Source of the DNA: Frisingicoccus caecimuris
Lineage (GTDB): Bacteria; Bacillota; Clostridia; Lachnospirales; Lachnospiraceae
Assembly: GCF_004340975.1 (NCBI RefSeq)
Contig: NZ_SLXA01000009.1
Span: 33,003-97,002 of the forward strand
Length of the DNA: 64,000 nt
Direction: 5' to 3'
This document shows positions 45,001-53,187 of this stretch, in pieces. The position numbers and the translations under genes were made by a program. The stretch's first letter is position 1. Each line of letters opens with the position of its first letter. Below the pieces are notes generated by a model. The model had not been told where the DNA came from, did no database searches, and saw only the letters and a program-made list of their open reading frames with translations.

Positions 45001-46436
45001 TCCGGATTGACAAAAGTGCTGTAACGGTCCACAATCTCACCGTTTTCCACCTTTACCGCACCAATTTCAATGATTCGGTCATTAACTGCAGAGAATCCCG
45101 TCGTTTCAATATCAAAAACAACAAATTTACTGTCCAGGCTCTGGTTTTCCGATTCAAAAACTATGGGCTTTAAATCATCGACCAGATAACCTTCCACGCC
45201 GTAAATCGGCTTAAAATCCGTCCCTTCCACACAGTGATTGGCATCCGTAAAAGCCTGAACCACACCATGATCCGTGATCGCCATAGCCTTATGCCCCCAG
45301 GACATAGCCGTTTTAAGCATTGCCTTACAGTCGGCCACGCTGTCCATGTCACTCATTGTTGTATGTGCATGAAGCTCTACCCGTTTCACCGGGCTTAAAT
45401 CCATCCGTTTCTTTGTGAAGTCAGGAATATTTTTAATGCCCGTCACCGAGTTTAATGCAATACCATGGTCATATTTATCCATGACTGCCATGGCTTTCAT
45501 TCGAACGAACTTTCCCACCTTCAGATTTGAGAGAACCTGAGGTAAAAATTCATTTTTTGTAAATATTTTTGCTGTGATACTATCCGTAAAATCCGTCACA
45601 GCAAAAATAATAATCGTTTTTTCATTGCGGATTTCCCGCGTCTCCATCTGAATGATCTTTCCACGGACGATCACCTCTCCGATTTCGTCATTAATTTCTG
45701 AAATCGGTGTCTCATCGCCCTCAAAAGGACGGCCATAAAAGATATCCGGATCGATGATCTTTTTCTTGACGTAGGTATTTTCCTTCTTGAAATCCCGCGT
45801 CGGCTTCTGCTGCTCGGCAATTTTTTCTTCCTTCTGTTTAACTGCAGCTTCTGCTTCCGCATAGTTTTTGACAATCGTCTCAACTTCCCTCTGGAAGGTC
45901 TCTTCCGCATATTCAGCCTGCCGGCTTTTGCGCTCCCGGACATATTCAACTGAAATATCCACATAATATCCAAAACGATCCTGAAAAATCTTCAACAGCT
46001 TGCTTCGAATACACTCGATTTTCGAAGCCGTAATAAAATTATCCTCCACAGTGAGGACCATTCTCTGCGCATCGATAAATTCCTTTTTCGCTTTATGGAA
46101 AATATTCGCTTCCAGATCACTGGAATCTTTAAGCTCCGCCTCAAAGCTGTCAAAATAGATGGACATGAGCCGCTCCGGCGTATATTGCTCCGACAGTTCG
46201 TATCGATCGATAATATCCACATGGACATCCGTATTTTCAAACAGTTGTCCACGAATCTGATCTTCCAGTTTTCTTACTTCCTCATAGGAAATCAACCTCG
46301 GACTGCACAGATACACCCGAATCCTGTTTCTGGCCTGACTGGCCGTCACCTTTTCCACAGTCGCCTCCTCCAGTAAGTCCATCATTCCTTTATTCAGTTT
46401 CAGAACGGGAAAAACTTCAAAAAATGAAGCCGCCAT
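42045..46436 (-). CDS. polC: DNA polymerase III PolC-type alpha subunit
   Basis: 1463 aa, the Gram-positive replicative polymerase. N-terminal domain (1-220), OB fold (about 253-335), PHP domain beginning HAHTTMSDMDS (355-365), which is interrupted by a proofreading exonuclease with DIETTG (442-447), then the polymerase with a zinc-binding CPNCKYVDFDSDYVKS...CPVCG module and PDIDLNFSGEYQ active site. Insertion of the exonuclease within PHP is normal for PolC. Chromosome replication. Confidence 0.97.
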   Translation of the reverse strand: MAASFFEVFPVLKLNKGMMDLLEEATVEKVTASQARNRIRVYLCSPRLISYEEVRKLEDQIRGQLFENTDVHVDIIDRYELSEQYTPERLMSIYFDSFEAELKDSSDLEANIFHKAKKEFIDAQRMVLTVEDNFITASKIECIRSKLLKIFQDRFGYYVDISVEYVRERKSRQAEYAEETFQREVETIVKNYAEAEAAVKQKEEKIAEQQKPTRDFKKENTYVKKKIIDPDIFYGRPFEGDETPISEINDEIGEVIVRGKIIQMETREIRNEKTIIIFAVTDFTDSITAKIFTKNEFLPQVLSNLKVGKFVRMKAMAVMDKYDHGIALNSVTGIKNIPDFTKKRMDLSPVKRVELHAHTTMSDMDSVADCKAMLKTAMSWGHKAMAITDHGVVQAFTDANHCVEGTDFKPIYGVEGYLVDDLKPIVFESENQSLDSKFVVFDIETTGFSAVNDRIIEIGAVKVENGEIVDRYSTFVNPERPIPFEIEKLTGINDGMVVDAAVIEDILPEFLAFSEDCIMVAHNAEFDMSFIKENCRRMNLLRKFTVVDTLAMARSMLPDLKNYKLDTVVEAVGGTLENHHRAVEDAESTADIFVKFVARLKGMGVTDLDTLNGMSQMSVNAIKKLKTYHIIILAQNDIGRINLYRLVSWSHLDYYARRPRIPKSVLAKYREGLIIGSACEAGELYQAVLNDRPSDEIARIVSFYDYLEIQPIGNNLFMIESEKIPQIQSKEDLMEMNRKIVRLGEQFHKPVCATCDVHFINPEDEVYRRIIMAGKGFDDADRQPPIYFRTTEEMLEEFMYLGAEKAEEVVITNTNYIADQIERISPVRPDKCPPVIENSDKTLRTICYDKAHALYGENLPEIVVERLERELNSIIGNGFAVMYIIAQKLVWKSVADGYLVGSRGSVGSSFAAFTAGITEVNSLPAHYLCPNCKYVDFDSDYVKSFSGRSGCDMEDKVCPVCGTPLSKEGHDIPFETFLGFKGNKEPDIDLNFSGEYQSKAHDYTEVIFGKGQTFRAGTIGTLAEKTAYGYARGYFEDHHMEKRSCELTRLASGCVGVRRTTGQHPGGIIVVPLGEEIYSFTPVQHPANDQTTHTITTHFDYHSIDHNLLKLDILGHDDPTMIRMLQDITGVDPTTISLDDQEVLSLFHGLDALHIQPEDIGGTDLGSLGIPEFGTDFVMQMLRDTKPKAFSDLVRISGLSHGTDVWLNNAQTLIKEGKAEISTAICTRDDIMIYLINKGVESELSFKIMESVRKGKGLTPEFEAAMKEHDVPDWYIWSCKKIKYMFPKAHAVAYVMMGFRIAWFKIHYPLAYYAAFFTIRATAFDYELMCRGKEELEKHLKLYKSNPNLTAKEKDTIRDMKIVQEFYARGFDFLPIDLYRSEAVKFTIVGDKLLPPFSSIDGMGGIAAEALALAAKDGPFISKDDIAGRAKVSRSTLDVMGELGLLGDLPESNQLSIFDLKIG

Positions 46437-46438
46437 GT

Positions 46439-47497
46439 CTATTCACTCCAGTTATCCAATGTATCCTTCAATGCCGCAAGCAGCTCGCTCTCCGGCACCT
46501 TTTTTACAATTTCACCTTTTCTTATAAGAAGGCCCTCGCCTTTTCCCCCGGCAATCCCCAGATCTGCCTCCTTCGCCTCGCCAGGACCGTTGACCACGCA
46601 GCCCATGACAGCCACTTTCAAATCCAGATCATAACCCTGAACCATATTTTCCACCTGATTTGCAAGGCCGATCAAATCAATCTGAGTTCTTCCACAGGTC
46701 GGACAGGAAACCACCTCGATACCGCCCTTCCGCAGGCCAAGAGTTCTTAAAATCAGCTTCGCTGACTTGATCTCTTCCACCGGATTCCCAGTCAGAGAGA
46801 CACGAATCGTATTGCCGATACCTTCATTCAGCATAATACCAAGGCCCACCGCAGATTTGATATTACCTGAAATCAATGTTCCCGATTCGGTAATGCCCAC
46901 ATGCAGCGGATAATCCGTCTGTCTGGCAATCAATTCATGAGCTTTGATACACATCATGACATCCGATGATTTAATACTGATGACCATCTGGTCATAGTCA
47001 TAATCTTCAATCATGCGTACCTTATCGAGAGCGCTCTCCACAATCCCCTCCGCCGTCACATGACCGCCGTACTTTTCAATCAGAGGCTTTTCCAGAGAAC
47101 CACTGTTGACACCGACACGAATCGGCACATGATGGGCCTTTGCCATATCCACCACAGCCTTCACCCGGTCTGCCGAACCGATATTGCCCGGATTGATACG
47201 GATTTTATCCACACCATTCTCCATCGCCGCAATGGCCAGCCGATAATCAAAATGAATGTCTCCGACCAACGGTATATGAATTTGTTTTTTAATCGCTTTA
47301 ATCGCTTCCGCCGCCTCCATCGTCGGCACGGCTACCCGGATAATGTCACAACCGGCTTCTTCTAAAGCCAGAATCTGAGCTACTGTACTTTTTACATCTT
47401 CTGTTTTTGTATTACACATGGACTGAATCGCAATGGGATTTTTCCCGCCGATACAACAGCCCCCGATTGAAATGACCTTTGTATTTTCACGAATCAT
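46439..47497 (-). CDS. ispG: 4-hydroxy-3-methylbut-2-enyl diphosphate synthase (IspG)
   Basis: 352 aa. Iron-sulfur enzyme of the MEP pathway. PIAIQSMCNTKTEDV, GDIHFDYRLA, RINPGNIG and the cluster ligands in SCPTCGRTQ and MGCVVNGPGEA are present. Ends two bases before polC begins. MEP isoprenoid units feed undecaprenyl phosphate made by the nearby uppS. Confidence 0.96.
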   Translation of the reverse strand: MIRENTKVISIGGCCIGGKNPIAIQSMCNTKTEDVKSTVAQILALEEAGCDIIRVAVPTMEAAEAIKAIKKQIHIPLVGDIHFDYRLAIAAMENGVDKIRINPGNIGSADRVKAVVDMAKAHHVPIRVGVNSGSLEKPLIEKYGGHVTAEGIVESALDKVRMIEDYDYDQMVISIKSSDVMMCIKAHELIARQTDYPLHVGITESGTLISGNIKSAVGLGIMLNEGIGNTIRVSLTGNPVEEIKSAKLILRTLGLRKGGIEVVSCPTCGRTQIDLIGLANQVENMVQGYDLDLKVAVMGCVVNGPGEAKEADLGIAGGKGEGLLIRKGEIVKKVPESELLAALKDTLDNWSE

Positions 47498-47529
47498 GAA
47501 ACACGCCTCCTCATGCCACTGTCCGAAAG

Positions 47530-48588
47530 CTACAGCAGCAGTCTCTGTATATCATTGTATAAAATAAATACCATCAGTACCATCAACAGTGCAAACCCAA
47601 TCGTATGCACCCATCCCTCTTTCTCCGGCGGCAATGGTTTTCCCCGCACGGCTTCTACGATCAAAAACATAATCCGCCCGCCGTCCAGCGCCGGAATCGG
47701 CAGTAAATTGACAACACCCAGATTAGCGCTCAGCAAAATACAGATATTCATCATATTTAAGAGCACATCCAGCCAACCGTAGCTTTTCGCCTCCTGATAA
47801 GTGTCGTCGATCATGTCAACAATTCCCACAGGACCGGAAAGTTCATTGGCGGATACCTGACCTGTGATCAGCTTTCCAAGGCTACGGGCCGTCGTGGTAA
47901 TCCAATAGCGCACTTCAAATACACTGTATTTTAATGTATCCAATATCCCTGTCCGCTCATAGGCTCCACCATAAATCTGAATTTTGTAAGTACCATCCGC
48001 ACCCAATGCCGGAGTCACCGTCGTCCGGTATTCACTGCCGTTCCGCTCGAGAACCATTTCCATCGGCGCTCCGTCCGAATTCATCAGCACTTCGGTCCGA
48101 AATTCTTTATACATGTGGACCTTCCGCCCATTCACCTCTTTAATGATATCGCCATCACGTATACCCGCTTCCCAGGCAGGGCCGTCTGACTCAACCTTAT
48201 AGACCGACGGTGTGTCATAACCGATGATGCCCACAAGAATCAATGCAAAAATAAAGGCCAGAATAAAGTTAAAAACCGGTCCGGCCACAATGACAGAAAA
48301 TCGCTGCCATACGCTTTTGGAATTGAAGGAATTCTCTCCCGTCTCATCCGTATCCTCGCCGACCATGGCACAGGAACCTCCAAGCGGCAGCGCCTTCACC
48401 GCATAAACTGTCTCGCCCCGTTTAAAGCTGAACAGGATCGGCCCCATACCAAGGGCAAATTCAGTAACACCGACGCCGTTTTTCTTAGCCAGAAGAAAAT
48501 GTCCAAATTCATGGAATAAAATAATAATACTGAATACAATCAGAGCTACAATAATTCCCAAACTACCACCTGCTTTCGATAAATTCAT
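47530..48588 (-). CDS. rseP: Site-2 protease RseP/RasP family
   Basis: 352 aa. Zinc site HEFGH (26-30) in the first helix, PDZ domain (about 125-205, VESDGPAWEAGIRDGDIIKEVNG), and the C-terminal NLLPIPALDGGRIMF with the third zinc ligand. Cleaves membrane-spanning anti-sigma factors and signal peptides inside the bilayer. It overlaps the 3' end of dxr by 26 bases. Confidence 0.95.
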   Translation of the reverse strand: MNLSKAGGSLGIIVALIVFSIIILFHEFGHFLLAKKNGVGVTEFALGMGPILFSFKRGETVYAVKALPLGGSCAMVGEDTDETGENSFNSKSVWQRFSVIVAGPVFNFILAFIFALILVGIIGYDTPSVYKVESDGPAWEAGIRDGDIIKEVNGRKVHMYKEFRTEVLMNSDGAPMEMVLERNGSEYRTTVTPALGADGTYKIQIYGGAYERTGILDTLKYSVFEVRYWITTTARSLGKLITGQVSANELSGPVGIVDMIDDTYQEAKSYGWLDVLLNMMNICILLSANLGVVNLLPIPALDGGRIMFLIVEAVRGKPLPPEKEGWVHTIGFALLMVLMVFILYNDIQRLLL

Positions 48589-49708
48589 AAGCTGCCTTCT
48601 CCGTATCCAGAATCTCTTCCAGTGACGGAGATTTTATTGCAGTGTGTTTTTCCATAGCCTCCCCAATAATTTCCGGTATATCTAAAAACTTAATCTTTCT
48701 GTCTAAAAATTTCGCCACAGCCCGTTCATTCGCCGCATTAAAAACCGTCGTCATCGAACCGCCAATCTCCAGTGCTTCATAGGCCAGCTTAAGTCCTTTG
48801 AAAACTTCCAGGTCCGGCGCTTCAAAATGTAATGTTCCTAACTTAAACAGATCCAGCCATTCTCCGCTTAAAGGTTTTCTGTCCGGATAAAACAGCGCAT
48901 ACTGAATCGGAAGCCGCATATCCGGAGTGCCGAGCTGAGCGATGACCGCCGAGTCCTCAAATTCCACCGCCGAATGAACAACGCTCTCCGGATGGACAAC
49001 GACCTGAATCTTATCCAGCCCCACATCAAAAAGCCAGCGGGCTTCGATGACTTCCAGACCCTTATTCACCATGGTCGCCGAATCAATGGTAATCTTACGT
49101 CCCATGACCCAGTTGGGATGTTTTAAAGCATCCTCCACCTGAACCGATGCCAGATCGTTAAGACTCTTTCCCCGGAACGGTCCGCCGGAAGCTGTCAATA
49201 ATATTTTATGAATCTGTCCCCGGTTTTCTCCCTGTAAAGACTGGAAAATAGCCGAATGTTCACTGTCCACCGGCAGGATTTTGACGCCTCTTTCCTTTGC
49301 CAGCGGCATAATAAGATGCCCTGCCGTTACAAGTGTTTCTTTATTAGCAAGGGCAATATCCTTCCCCGCTTCAATAGCTGCAATGGTCGGACGAATACCA
49401 ATCATACCGACCACCGCCGTCAGGACAATATCTGCCGATGGCTCTACAGCTGCTGTTAAAAGGCCGTCCATCCCGGCCAGCACTTCTACAGAAAGGTCAC
49501 TGATCTTTTCTCTCAGTTCTTTTGCTTTATCCTCGCGGTAAACGACCGCCAGTTTTGGTTTGAATTCCCGAATCTGTTCTTCAAGTCTTTCGATATTCGA
49601 TGCGGCAGCCAGAGCCGTCACCCGAAAATCATTTTTATAATGACGAACCACATCCAGAGTCTGAGTCCCAATGGAACCGGTAGACCCTAAAAGTACTATA
49701 TTTTTCAT
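48563..49708 (-). CDS. dxr: 1-deoxy-D-xylulose 5-phosphate reductoisomerase
   Basis: 381 aa. NADPH motif LLGSTGSIGTQTLDVV; catalytic metal site DSEHSAIFQSLQG; LLTASGGPFRG; HPNWVMGRKITIDSATMVNKGLE. Second step of the MEP pathway. ispG of the same pathway lies downstream in the same run. Confidence 0.97.
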   Translation of the reverse strand: MKNIVLLGSTGSIGTQTLDVVRHYKNDFRVTALAAASNIERLEEQIREFKPKLAVVYREDKAKELREKISDLSVEVLAGMDGLLTAAVEPSADIVLTAVVGMIGIRPTIAAIEAGKDIALANKETLVTAGHLIMPLAKERGVKILPVDSEHSAIFQSLQGENRGQIHKILLTASGGPFRGKSLNDLASVQVEDALKHPNWVMGRKITIDSATMVNKGLEVIEARWLFDVGLDKIQVVVHPESVVHSAVEFEDSAVIAQLGTPDMRLPIQYALFYPDRKPLSGEWLDLFKLGTLHFEAPDLEVFKGLKLAYEALEIGGSMTTVFNAANERAVAKFLDRKIKFLDIPEIIGEAMEKHTAIKSPSLEEILDTEKAAYEFIESRW

Positions 49709-49725
49709 CTGTTCCTACCTCACTT

Positions 49726-50541
49726 TTATGCACCAAAATAAATCGCCAGGAAATAGACGATCGGCGCTGTGAATAAAATGCTGTCAAACCGATCCAACAC
49801 ACCGCCGTGCCCCGGAATCAGCTTCCCATAGTCTTTGATTCCAGTATCCCGTTTAATAGCCGACGCCGTCAGGTCACCGACAACAGCAATGACTGCGCCA
49901 ACGCCGCAGATAATACCGCAGGCAGCGACGGCATTGCTCAGGGACGACAAATGACTGCCTGCCAGAGCTCCATAGGCCATACCAAGCAGGACAGCGCCGA
50001 CAATACCCCCGATCAATCCCTCTACACTCTTTTTGGGACTGAGCTTTGGTGTCATCTTATGCTTTCCGATCAGCATGCCCACACAATATGCACACGTATC
50101 ATTTCCCCAGGCACTTAAAAATACCAAAGGAATAATGAACAGACCGTCGGGCAATTCCCGCACCTGATATAAATGCATCATCAATACCGGCACATAGATC
50201 AGGCCAAAAACGGAAAAAGCTATCTGATCTGCTTTAAACTTCGGAAAGGTAAACACATATACGGCACAAATGACAAGAAAGCCGGCGATAACAGCCATAA
50301 AGGGATCGCCCGTAAAATTTCCACCTGCTTTTTCGTGGAGAAGAATACAGTACACAGCCGTCGTTATACATCCAATCCATCCGGGAAGCATCCGCTCAAT
50401 ACGCATCGTTTTATAAAGTTCATACAAGCCCATGAGGGATAAAAGAGATACAACTAAAAACCATATATTGCCGCCGGCCATAATCGTCAGGAATGCCACA
50501 ATGACTAAAACAATGCCGCTGGCCAATCGTGTCCAGAACAT
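49726..50541 (-). CDS. cdsA: Phosphatidate cytidylyltransferase
   Basis: 271 aa with about seven membrane helices. The CDP-diglyceride synthetase signature SAIKRDTGIKDYGKLIPGHG...LDRFDS is intact near the C-terminus. Makes CDP-diacylglycerol for phospholipids. Follows uppS after 11 bases. Confidence 0.95.
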   Translation of the reverse strand: MFWTRLASGIVLVIVAFLTIMAGGNIWFLVVSLLSLMGLYELYKTMRIERMLPGWIGCITTAVYCILLHEKAGGNFTGDPFMAVIAGFLVICAVYVFTFPKFKADQIAFSVFGLIYVPVLMMHLYQVRELPDGLFIIPLVFLSAWGNDTCAYCVGMLIGKHKMTPKLSPKKSVEGLIGGIVGAVLLGMAYGALAGSHLSSLSNAVAACGIICGVGAVIAVVGDLTASAIKRDTGIKDYGKLIPGHGGVLDRFDSILFTAPIVYFLAIYFGA

Positions 50542-50552
50542 AGTATCCCCCC

Positions 50553-51278
50553 TTAAATACCGCCGAAACGACGTTCTCTTCCATTATATTGACGAATAGC
50601 ACGGACTAATTCATTCCGATTAAAGTCGGGCCACAAAACTTCCATAAATACAAATTCTGTGTAAGCCAACTGCCAGAGCAGAAAATTCGACAATCGCTGT
50701 TCTCCGCTGGTCCGAATGAGCAGATCAGGATCTGGAATATCCCACGTATCCAGATAACTGTTGAACAGTTCTTCCGTCACTTCTTCCGATCTGATCTTTC
50801 CTGACTCCACATCTTTGGTCATGCGGACCATGGCCCGCCGCATCTCATCCCGGCTGCCATAATTGATAGCAATCGTAAAATTCAGGCCCGTATTTGCCGC
50901 CGAAACCCGCTCAAGTTCCTCAATGGATTCCCGGATGTCCTGACTCAGGCCTGTCTTATCACCGATCACCCGGACACGCATATTGTTCTTTGTCGTCCGT
51001 TTAATACAGTCCTTTAAATAGGAGCGGAGCAGCTTCATCAATGCATCCACTTCTTTCTGAGGCCGTTTCCAGTTCTCCGTAGAAAAAGCATACACTGTCA
51101 GATATTTAATTCCAAGATTCCAGGCATCCTCACAAATCTGCTCCACGGTCTTACTCCCCTGAGCATGTCCATAATTTCTCGGCATCATTCGTTTCTTAGC
51201 CCATCGGCCATTCCCATCCAGAATGATCGCCACATGATTCGGAACTTCCAAAAGTTCGCCATCAATTTCTCTCTGCAT
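50553..51278 (-). CDS. uppS: Undecaprenyl diphosphate synthase
   Basis: 241 aa. VPNHVAIILDGNGRWAKKR (catalytic Asp in DGN), GHAQGSKTVE, YAFSTENWKRP, and PDLLIRTSGEQRLSNFLLWQLAYTE. Makes the C55 carrier lipid for cell wall synthesis. AAAGGA about 8 bases before ATG 51278 supports that start over the ATG at 51302. Confidence 0.96.
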   Translation of the reverse strand: MQREIDGELLEVPNHVAIILDGNGRWAKKRMMPRNYGHAQGSKTVEQICEDAWNLGIKYLTVYAFSTENWKRPQKEVDALMKLLRSYLKDCIKRTTKNNMRVRVIGDKTGLSQDIRESIEELERVSAANTGLNFTIAINYGSRDEMRRAMVRMTKDVESGKIRSEEVTEELFNSYLDTWDIPDPDLLIRTSGEQRLSNFLLWQLAYTEFVFMEVLWPDFNRNELVRAIRQYNGRERRFGGI

Positions 51279-51321
51279 ACTTCCATTCCTTTCCGGACAC
51301 AAACAGTCATGAACAGGAAGA

Positions 51322-51346
51322 GGCTGCCGAAATCCGACAACCTCCC
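51322..51346 (-). other. Hairpin between frr and uppS
   Basis: Ten-base-pair stem (two G-U pairs on the minus strand) with a 5-base loop, not followed by a T-run. Could be an attenuator or RNA-processing site. Confidence 0.35.
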
Positions 51347-51372
51347 TCTCATCTTGTTTTATCCCAATGTGC

Positions 51373-51927
51373 TTATACAGTAAGCACTTCTTTTGTCTTT
51401 GTATCTACAGCCTTATCCACTTCGGTGATGAATTTATCTGTAAGCTTCTGAACAGCTTTCTCCAGATCATCTGCCTCATCTTCAGAAATTTCTTTTGCTT
51501 TACTCCATTTCTTTAAAGCATCATTCGCATCACGACGGATATTACGAACAGCAACCTTTGCCGCCTCGCCTTTTTTCTTAACATCCTTTGCCAGCTCTTT
51601 ACGACGCTCCTCAGTAAGCTCAGGGAACACAAGGCGGATCGCTTTACCGTCATTGCTTGGTGTAATGCCGATATCAGAAGCCATGATTTCTTTTTCGATA
51701 GCTTTGATCAACTTGGATTCCCAAGGCTGGATTAAAATAACCCGCGCTTCCGGAACTGTAATATTCCCCACCTGCTGAATCGGTGTCGGTGTTCCATAAT
51801 AGTCTACCACCAGTTTGTCCAGAACATGCGGATTTGCGCGTCCGGCACGGATGGAAATATAATCTCTCTCCAGGCTCTCCAATGTTTTTTTCATCTTTGT
51901 CTCATAAACTTGTATTCTTTCATCCAT
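51373..51927 (-). CDS. frr: Ribosome recycling factor
   Basis: 184 aa. SIRAGRANPHVLDKLVVDYYGTPTPIQQVGNITVPEAR and FPELTEERRKELAKDVKKKGEAAKVAVRNIRRDAND are classic. Splits post-termination ribosomes with EF-G. Conserved order pyrH-frr-uppS-cdsA-dxr-rseP. Confidence 0.97.
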   Translation of the reverse strand: MDERIQVYETKMKKTLESLERDYISIRAGRANPHVLDKLVVDYYGTPTPIQQVGNITVPEARVILIQPWESKLIKAIEKEIMASDIGITPSNDGKAIRLVFPELTEERRKELAKDVKKKGEAAKVAVRNIRRDANDALKKWSKAKEISEDEADDLEKAVQKLTDKFITEVDKAVDTKTKEVLTV

Positions 51928-51953
51928 GTCTGATCATCCTCCCAAATTATTTA

Positions 51954-52667
51954 TCATTCATCTACGGTCACATACGTACCGTTAAATTCACCATACAAGG
52001 TCTCTACAATGCTGTCCTTCTCATTCAGTCCGAAAACAACCATCGGCATATGATTCTCCAGACACATGATCGTGGCTGTCAGGTCGACAACCTGCAGTCT
52101 CTGGTCTACCACTTGCTGAATGCTGATCTCGTCATACTTCACCGCATCCGGATAAACCTTTGGATCCTTGTCATAAACGCCGTCGATCGCTTTAGCCAGC
52201 AAAATCGCATCGGCTTCAATCTCAACAGCTCTCAGCGTTGTTCCCGTATCCGTTGAAAAATATGGATGCCCTGTACCTCCGGCAAAGAAAACAACCTTTC
52301 CCTCGGAGAGTGCGTCCATGGCTTTATCCTTTGCAAACAGTTCGGTAAATGCACCACAGACAAAAGGTGTAAATACCTCGGTCGTCATTCCCAGTGTCCG
52401 AAAAATCTCCGAAACATAGATACAGTTCATCACCGTTCCGAGCATACCGATCTGATCCGATTTCGTTCGTTCGATAATCTTGCTGCTGTTTCGTCCTCTC
52501 CAGAAATTACCGCCGCCGATAACAATTGCGACCTGGGTACCTTTATCAACAATCTCTTTGACCTGACGTCCAACTTCCAGACACGTAGCCTCATCAAAGC
52601 CGAAACCTTTATCCCCCGAAAGAGCTTCCCCACTCAATTTTAATAAAATACGTTTCATGTTTTTCAT
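51954..52667 (-). CDS. pyrH: UMP kinase
   Basis: 237 aa. RILLKLSGEALSG, AIVIGGGNFWRGR, MDALSEGKVVFFAGGTGHPYFSTDT and DGVYDKDPK. Phosphorylates UMP to UDP. GAGGTG six bases before ATG 52667 supports that start; an upstream GTG at 52676 is part of the ribosome site. First gene of the run to polC; a promoter in the AT-rich DNA upstream is not clear by eye. Confidence 0.96.
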   Translation of the reverse strand: MKNMKRILLKLSGEALSGDKGFGFDEATCLEVGRQVKEIVDKGTQVAIVIGGGNFWRGRNSSKIIERTKSDQIGMLGTVMNCIYVSEIFRTLGMTTEVFTPFVCGAFTELFAKDKAMDALSEGKVVFFAGGTGHPYFSTDTGTTLRAVEIEADAILLAKAIDGVYDKDPKVYPDAVKYDEISIQQVVDQRLQVVDLTATIMCLENHMPMVVFGLNEKDSIVETLYGEFNGTYVTVDE

Positions 52668-52790
52668 TTTAAACACCTCATAAATAATCTACCATAAAAT
52701 ATCCATTTTTTCTACTATTATTTTATCTCTCCATCTAACTCACCGGATTTTTTAAGATTTATCCTTGAAACTCCACCGAATATGAGCTAA

Positions 52791-53044
52791 ATTCAGCTTT
52801 ATTATATCATCTTCTCAACTGTCAGTGCGAATGGAATTCCTTATGGTGTTCCGGTAAATTATATCTATTTCAATCAACGTATTTATTTTCACTGTGCCAA
52901 AAATGCAGGTCTTAAATTGAAAAATATCGGGAATAATGCGAATGTCTGCTTCACTGTTATCGGGAATATGTAGAGAAATCTGCTTTCAAAACAGACATTG
53001 TAGAAATAAGCATTGAATCCATTACCGGCAAAGGACGAAAATAA
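52791..53044 (+). pseudogene. Remnant of a pyridoxamine 5'-phosphate oxidase (NimA-like) family protein
   Basis: In the plus strand, one frame reads STVSANGIPYGVPVNYIYF then RIYFHCAKNAGLKLKNIGNN and NVCFTVIGNM before a TAG, which fits the core of the PNPOx/NimA-like flavin-binding family. A second frame downstream reads VEKSAFKTDIVEISIESITGKGRK and then a stop, which fits that family's C-terminus. The N-terminal start is missing and the middle is deleted or frameshifted. It is a decayed gene between pyrH and hppA. An antisense minus frame (52889-53110) is only its shadow. Confidence 0.72.
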
Positions 53045-53187
53045 CGAAAAAACTGTATTTTTATGTATTTTTTTTGGTACATTTTTAACAATCATTGAAT
53101 ATTTCGCCAATATCTGGTAAGCTAGACTATACCCTAAATATTAGGGAATTATAACAATTTCATATTTTTAGCAAGGGGGAAATTATT

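Noticed and set aside
52889..53110. 73-aa minus-strand frame upstream of hppA
   Set aside because: Antisense to the PNPOx-like remnant and of unusual, Phe-rich composition.
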